Translations under genes and position numbers: made by a program
Source of the DNA: DATDMG01 sp036518955
Lineage (GTDB): Bacteria; Actinomycetota; Actinomycetes; Actinomycetales; Kineosporiaceae
Direction: 5' to 3'
DNA: 9,478 bases
Assembly (NCBI GenBank): GCA_036518955.1
Contig: DATDMG010000203.1
Location: 1 to 9,478, forward strand
Part shown: positions 6,790-9,478 of the stretch, piece after piece
Layout: each line of letters begins with the position of its first letter
Numbering within the stretch: position 1 is the first letter of the stretch
Notes under the pieces: generated by a model
The model's input: the letters and a program-made list of their open reading frames with translations, nothing else
Databases searched by the model: none
Told to the model about the DNA's origin: nothing

Positions 6790-7029
6790 GGTGGAACTCC
6801 CGAGGACATGCCTCCACCGGGGTGGAGACGCGTGAGGGCAAGGGCAGGCAGCTACGGCAGGCCTCGGCGGTGGTTGCCTGGACGCACGCGTCGAGACCCC
6901 GGCCGGCCCGGATGAACATCAGAAGCGGTGGAGAAAACCGCGAGAGAAACGCATCGCGTCGTGGATCCGAAGCGGCGACCAGCCCCTGGCGCAGCACCTC
7001 GGTGGCGAGCGGTAGAACATGGTGGAACT
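6787..7029 (-). repeat. Repeated AGTTCCACCATG start context (6787-6798 and 7018-7029)
   Basis: On the minus strand the 12-mer AGTTCCACCATG, which includes the chorismatase start codon, is repeated exactly at 7018-7029. Similarity fades quickly on either side. The second copy is followed by an ATG frame (MFYRSPPR) and, one frame over, by a more protein-like stretch (ATEVLRQGLVAASD, about 6960-7005) that runs on toward the chorismatase. These could be remains of a duplicated gene start, or coincidence. I see no recognisable gene in 6828-7061. Confidence 0.25.
6812..6827. promoter_or_regulatory. Palindrome upstream of the chorismatase start
   Basis: The sequence CTCCACC-GG-GGTGGAG is a perfect 7-bp inverted repeat, ending 22 bp upstream of the chorismatase ATG (minus strand). 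As DNA it could be an operator. As RNA it would give a six-pair stem with a CGGG loop just above the ribosome binding site. No regulator is visible. Confidence 0.35.
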
Positions 7030-7061
7030 ATCCATACTCGCACCGACGCGACCCCACGGCC

Positions 7062-7263
7062 GTGATGGTCGATCTCGGGGCGATCGACGACGCGGCGAAC
7101 GGACCGGAGGACCTGCCCGACTGGGACGCCACCCCGTGGCGTCGTCAGGAGCAGCAGGTACAGCGGCTACGGCAAACGGATCTTCAAGGCGGCACAGGCA
7201 GCGGAGACCGCACTGCGGCTCCATGGTCTTCGACTACGGACTCGCGGTGCCCGCACGCGCTGA
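7062..7263 (+). pseudogene. N-terminal relic of a group II intron reverse transcriptase (DWD-type leader)
   Basis: From GTG 7062/ATG 7065 the frame reads AANGPEDLPDWDATPW, then QEQQVQRLRQ. This matches the N-terminal leader of many bacterial group II intron reverse transcriptase/maturases (NGPE...DWD-I-W...V-RLRQRIFKA). At 7173-7179 there is one A too many. Skipping it restores RIFKAAQA in the next frame, after which the match decays and a TGA follows at 7261-7263. The polymerase and maturase domains are absent, so only about 50 codons remain. A living intron would excise itself from RNA and home with this protein; this copy cannot. I found no domain V hairpin next to it. Confidence 0.6.
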
Positions 7264-7268
7264 GACCC

Positions 7269-7284
7269 GGCTGAAGGCCCAGCC
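7269..7284 (-). terminator. Small hairpin directly after the 37-codon frame
   Basis: GGCTG (7269-7273) and CAGCC (7280-7284) pair around a six-base loop. On the minus strand the stem begins immediately after the TGA of the short reading frame at 7285-7398. Only five pairs and no T-run are present, so terminator function is weakly supported. Confidence 0.2.
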
Positions 7285-7398
7285 TCAACCCACGCTCGAG
7301 CCGATGTCGGTCTGCGGCACGAATGCGGTGCCGACAATGGCGGAAAGCTGGTGCTCGGTCAGGACCTCGGTCTCGACCTCAGGCTGTCCCTACCACAT
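7285..7398 (-). pseudogene. Short peptide frame with strong RBS and a nonsense codon at position 3
   Basis: On the minus strand AGGAGGAG (7405-7412) precedes ATG 7398 at good spacing. The frame reads Met-Trp-TAG, then stays open for 34 codons to TGA 7285-7287. The peptide is acidic at first (GQPEVETEV), contains LTEHQLSAIVG and ends QTDIGSSVG. LTEHQLSAIVG resembles the last part of leader peptides of ribosomal peptide precursors (LT-x-x-QL-x-x-I-x-G), but the following 14 residues contain no Cys and no modification enzyme is nearby. A single CAG-to-TAG transition would explain the stop codon; readthrough or a sequencing error are alternatives. No other start lies in this frame after the stop. 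The composition is unlike the Arg-rich noise of its surroundings. I do not recognise a family. Confidence 0.35.
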
Positions 7399-7435
7399 GA
7401 TGCTCTCCTCCTGGACGATTGCGGATGGCCTGTCA

Positions 7436-7465
7436 GCGCAGGGAAGGTTTTCGTGTTCCCTGCGC
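7436..7465. promoter_or_regulatory. Perfect 10-bp inverted repeat, 10-base loop
   Basis: GCGCAGGGAA (7436-7445) and TTCCCTGCGC (7456-7465) are exact reverse complements around a 10-base loop. Allowing one bulged C (7466) extends the stem to 12 pairs (C7434-G7468 and A7435-T7467). It ends 37 bases upstream of ATG 7398 on the minus strand, just above its ribosome binding site. It could be an operator, an attenuator-like hairpin in the leader of the short frame, a terminator, or a hairpin left from a mobile element. Confidence 0.45.
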
Positions 7466-7634
7466 CTGCGGAGAAACAGTAGAATCCCGCGGTGCGTCCC
7501 AGCATTGGGCTCCGACCCCAACGATTCCAGAGTGCGACTGGACAGCAGGCCATTGCGTCGTCATGGTTGACGTGGTCCGACCTGGGAGGACCTGGTTCGC
7601 GAGACGCCGGGAGGACCGACGATCCATCCGGAGG

Positions 7635-7848
7635 TCACCGGTCGCCGTCCTTGCCGCGTTGGGTGCATGGCGTCCAGGACGCCGCGGTTGTGCCCTGAGG
7701 GCAAGTGACGGTCGTGGCGTCGTAGTCGATGGTGGAGTCGGCGCGGGCGTAGCCGTTGCCGGCGGGCCTGCGCGGACCTGTCGGCCAGCAGTGGCCCGAT
7801 CAGCGCGATCCCGTGCCGGGTGGCGGGCGCGAAGTCGGACTGACCCAT
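7635..7848 (-). pseudogene. IS1182-type transposase fragment, frameshifted
   Basis: The minus strand reads RHGIALIGPLLADRSAQAR from about 7815, then, in another frame, GNGYARAD followed by TIDYDATTVTCPQG and SWTPCTQRGKD up to TGA 7635. These are neighbouring, characteristic pieces of the DDE transposase of the IS1182 family (LIGPLLAD-x-SAQARAG-x-GYARA, TVTCPQG, SW-P-CTQRG). Two bases are missing between QAR and GNGYARAD (around 7755), which breaks the frame. The regions normally found on both sides are absent, so this is about 70 codons from the middle of the protein. No terminal inverted repeats or target duplication could be recognised. It is an inactive relic. Confidence 0.75.
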
Positions 7849-7949
7849 GGTCGTGATGAAGCTCTTGTAATGGGAGTGGAGCGAAGGGGTCAGGTCATTC
7901 GTGGCATGTTCGTTCGATCAACCGGGGCGCTGTCCTCGGGAGGAGTCGC

Positions 7950-8148
7950 GTGAGCGAGCTGAAGTCGTCGGGCAGGACGTTCGACATTTCGAAGCGGGAA
8001 GTCTGGGAGGCATGGGAGAAAGGTCAAGGACAATAGGGGTGCACCAGGGGTGGATGGGTGCTCGATCGCGGACTTCGAGGCGGACCTCAAGAGCAATCTG
8101 CACAAGGTCTGGAATGTACGCAACATATGCGGAGAGGACGGCCGGTAG
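7950..8148 (+). pseudogene. N-terminal relic of a second group II intron reverse transcriptase
   Basis: GTG 7950 follows GGGAGGAG (7938-7945) and begins MSELKSSGRTFDISKREVWE, then AWEK. One extra A at 8019-8021 breaks the frame. Reading on from 8023 gives VKDNRGAPGVDGCSIADFEA and DLKSNLHKVWN, the standard N-terminal region of group II intron reverse transcriptase/maturases (AW-VK-N-GAPGVDG...F-DL--NLYK-WNRMSSG). After VWN (about 8115) the match stops abruptly, where RMSSG is expected, and TAG follows at 8146, so the rest was probably deleted. The leader differs from the relic at 7062, so two separate introns once inserted here. The ribosome site is intact, but the product would be a useless peptide. 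Confidence 0.8.
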
Positions 8149-8704
8149 GCCAGTCTCGGGATCAAAGCAGTGCTCTACGGGAAATGGAGGACAGAAGGCC
8201 CTCCGGGATCGTCCTCGGGGGGACGGTCTCAAACCACCACATGCCGCGTAGGCTGAAGGCCGCCGTGGTGAGCGATGTGGAAAAGGCGCTCCTGGAGGCG
8301 TCAGGTGGGGATCGGGGAGACGACTGCTGGGTGACGTGTCGAGAATTTGAAGATGGCATCAGAACCGGGTTGGGTTCCAGAATCCGGGATGAGCCTGGCG
8401 GGCGACCAGCGGAGTCGACGGACCGTCCGATCGATCGCCGCACCAACCCAACGCCGGGCGCCGGCGGGCGCCCGTACGGCTACCCTCTGCGTCCTCCTGT
8501 GACGACCACCCTCCCGGGGATAGTCCCGAAAGTCCCGGCCGACGCTCGTGAGGACCTTGGCGTGGGCCGTAGGTTGGTCAGGTGGGGCATGGGGTGAGGA
8601 CGTGCTGTCGGTCGGGTGATGGGTCGCGGCGCGGTCCAGGACCGTCGACGTCCGAACTGTCGCCTTCGCGTGTGTCGCGTGGTATCGCGCCGGTCGTGCA
8701 CGGG
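8149..8704. other. Gene-free stretch with hairpins, possibly intron or element debris
   Basis: I see no gene in these 556 bases. An open frame on the plus strand (8058-8597) translates to Arg/Gly/Pro-rich noise. GATCGTCC (8207-8214) can pair with GGACGGTC (8221-8228), one G-T pair, around a six-base loop. The stretch around 8262-8380 has a lower GC content than its surroundings and a purine-rich texture like the RNA part of a group II intron, but no domain V hairpin and no boundary could be identified. AGTCCCG is repeated at 8522-8528 and 8531-8537. The promoter of the downstream lipoprotein gene should lie in 8480-8704, but no clear -35/-10 pair stands out. Confidence 0.4.
8455..8474. terminator. 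Perfect GC hairpin, candidate terminator
   Basis: CGGGCGCC (8455-8462) and GGCGCCCG (8467-8474) are exact reverse complements around the loop GGCG. No T-run follows on either strand, which is common for actinomycete terminators. It separates the mobile-element debris from the lipoprotein gene and could end transcription from either side. Confidence 0.4.
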
Positions 8705-9478
8705 ATGTCGCGGCGAGGCAGGGGCGTGATCGTGGTGACCCTCGCGGGGGTGATGACGGGCCTCGGGCTGGTCGCGGGGTGTGGCTCCGACGGGCACACC
8801 GGTTCTGGGACCTCGCCCGGTCCCACCAGTCAGACCAGGACCGCCGGTCCGACCGGGGCCTCGGCGTCGGGCTCGTCCGCGGTGGCGACCGCGACGGTGA
8901 CGGCCGGAGCAGGCTCGTCCGCGGGAACGCCGCCCACGCCGTCGGTCGCCGCGACGTCTCCGACCGGACGCCAGACGTTCACCTCGGTGCCGACCGACGT
9001 GGGCCGGTTGGTGGTCACCCGGCTGACCGGTCCGGCGTCCGGGGTCAGCCTGCGGGTGTGGGTGTGGTTGCCCCCGCAGTATGACGAGCCCGCCTACGCC
9101 CATAGCGCGTTCCCGGCGTTGATGCTCTATCCCGGTGGTTCCGGCGCCGGGTACAACACCTGGGCGGGAACCCAGTACCACGCCCGGGAGGAGGACGCCG
9201 CCGGCGCCGCGGCCGGCCGGTTGACCCCGTTCGTGTTCGTGATGCCGGAGATGCAGCCGGGTGAGCATCGCGATACCGAGTGCGCCGACCTGCCCGGCCA
9301 GCCCAAGATCGGCACCTTTCTCGCCACGGACGTGCGGCGCATGGTCCTGGACAACCTCCGGGTCCTGCCCGACCGCACCGGCTGGGGGGCCGCAGGGGCC
9401 TCGGCGGGGGCGTACTGCGCGGCGCGGGTGGTGTTCAACCACCCCGACCAGTACTGCGCCGTGGTCAGCATCGCCGGC
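8705..9478 (+). CDS. Secreted lipoprotein, esterase-type alpha/beta hydrolase (3' end beyond window)
   Basis: 258 codons are present and the frame is still open at the window edge. ATG 8705 gives a textbook lipoprotein signal: MSRRGRG, a hydrophobic core, then the lipobox LVAGC with C26 to be lipidated. GTG 8696 or 8672 would only lengthen the n-region. None has a good ribosome site. Residues 27-90 are a Ser/Thr/Gly/Ala/Pro linker as in surface-tethered enzymes. The catalytic domain follows with a beta-strand pair (VVTRLTGPASGVSLRVWVWL), FPALMLYPGGSG, VFVMPEMQPG and the nucleophile elbow GASAG (231-235, Ser233) followed by AYCAARVVF. This is the putative esterase/antigen 85-like branch of alpha/beta hydrolases. 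The catalytic acid and His should lie beyond the window. The substrate (ester, mycolate-like or other acyl group) cannot be told from the sequence. No co-oriented close neighbour is visible upstream. Confidence 0.85.
   Translation, partial: MSRRGRGVIVVTLAGVMTGLGLVAGCGSDGHTGSGTSPGPTSQTRTAGPTGASASGSSAVATATVTAGAGSSAGTPPTPSVAATSPTGRQTFTSVPTDVGRLVVTRLTGPASGVSLRVWVWLPPQYDEPAYAHSAFPALMLYPGGSGAGYNTWAGTQYHAREEDAAGAAAGRLTPFVFVMPEMQPGEHRDTECADLPGQPKIGTFLATDVRRMVLDNLRVLPDRTGWGAAGASAGAYCAARVVFNHPDQYCAVVSIAG

Noticed and set aside
7480..7485. TAGAAT as a plus-strand -10 box
   Set aside because: No -35 box at a suitable distance and no plausible gene follows in that direction.
7019..7570. Plus-strand open frame of 183 codons
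   Set aside because: It has an Arg/Ser-rich random appearance, crosses the dyad and the RT relic in the wrong frame, and has no homology I recognise.
6796..7942. 12-mer TGTCCTCGGGAG at 7931-7942 and inverted at 6796-6807, as element ends
   Set aside because: Each copy overlaps a ribosome binding site (GGGAG), so similarity is expected; no longer inverted repeat surrounds them.
8480..9442. Minus-strand open frame of 320 codons
   Set aside because: It is antisense to the lipoprotein gene, whose signal peptide and esterase motifs are clear.
1..9478. CRISPR arrays, tRNA or rRNA genes
   Set aside because: No regularly spaced repeats, no cloverleaf with a usable anticodon and no conserved rRNA stretch were seen.

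Overview
This is a very GC-rich window with strong third-position G/C bias. The flavour of its genes points to a filamentous actinomycete, most likely Frankia or a close relative: a 'LTPAQAGALA' N-terminal protein, a SEDS-PBP fusion, an MreB homologue, an FkbO-like chorismatase, an IS1182-type transposase relic and group II intron relics. The assignment to Frankia is inference from protein style, not from a marker gene.

Left part (about 1-5330) is a cell-wall module. A single-pass membrane protein of unknown function (179-1348, +) is followed after 20 bases by a 977-residue protein (1369-4302, +) that joins a complete SEDS glycosyltransferase (RodA/FtsW) to a complete class B penicillin-binding transpeptidase in one open frame. 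Facing it is an MreB-family actin homologue (4303-5322, -). The stop codons of the two convergent genes abut and together form the palindrome TGATCA. RodA, PBP2 and MreB are the classical core of the elongation machinery, so this looks like a compact, dedicated peptidoglycan synthase with a cytoskeletal partner.

Middle part: 5323-5763 holds no intact gene but carries a broken fragment resembling DUF2637/SpdB-type membrane proteins. A chorismatase of the FkbO/Hyg5/XanB2 family (5764-6789, -) follows, a chorismate-diverting enzyme with no biosynthetic partner visible here. A short palindrome lies just upstream of its start.

Right part (about 6800-8700) is a graveyard of mobile elements. It holds N-terminal fragments of two different group II intron reverse transcriptases (7062-7263 and 7950-8148, both +), each broken by one extra A, and an IS1182-type transposase fragment (7635-7848, -) with a 2-base deletion. 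Between them is a curious 37-codon reading frame (7285-7398, -) with an excellent ribosome binding site, a nonsense codon at position 3 and a strong 10-bp dyad upstream. 8149-8704 has no recognisable gene, only hairpins. The window ends inside a secreted lipoprotein of the esterase/alpha-beta hydrolase family (from 8705, +), cut off by the window edge.
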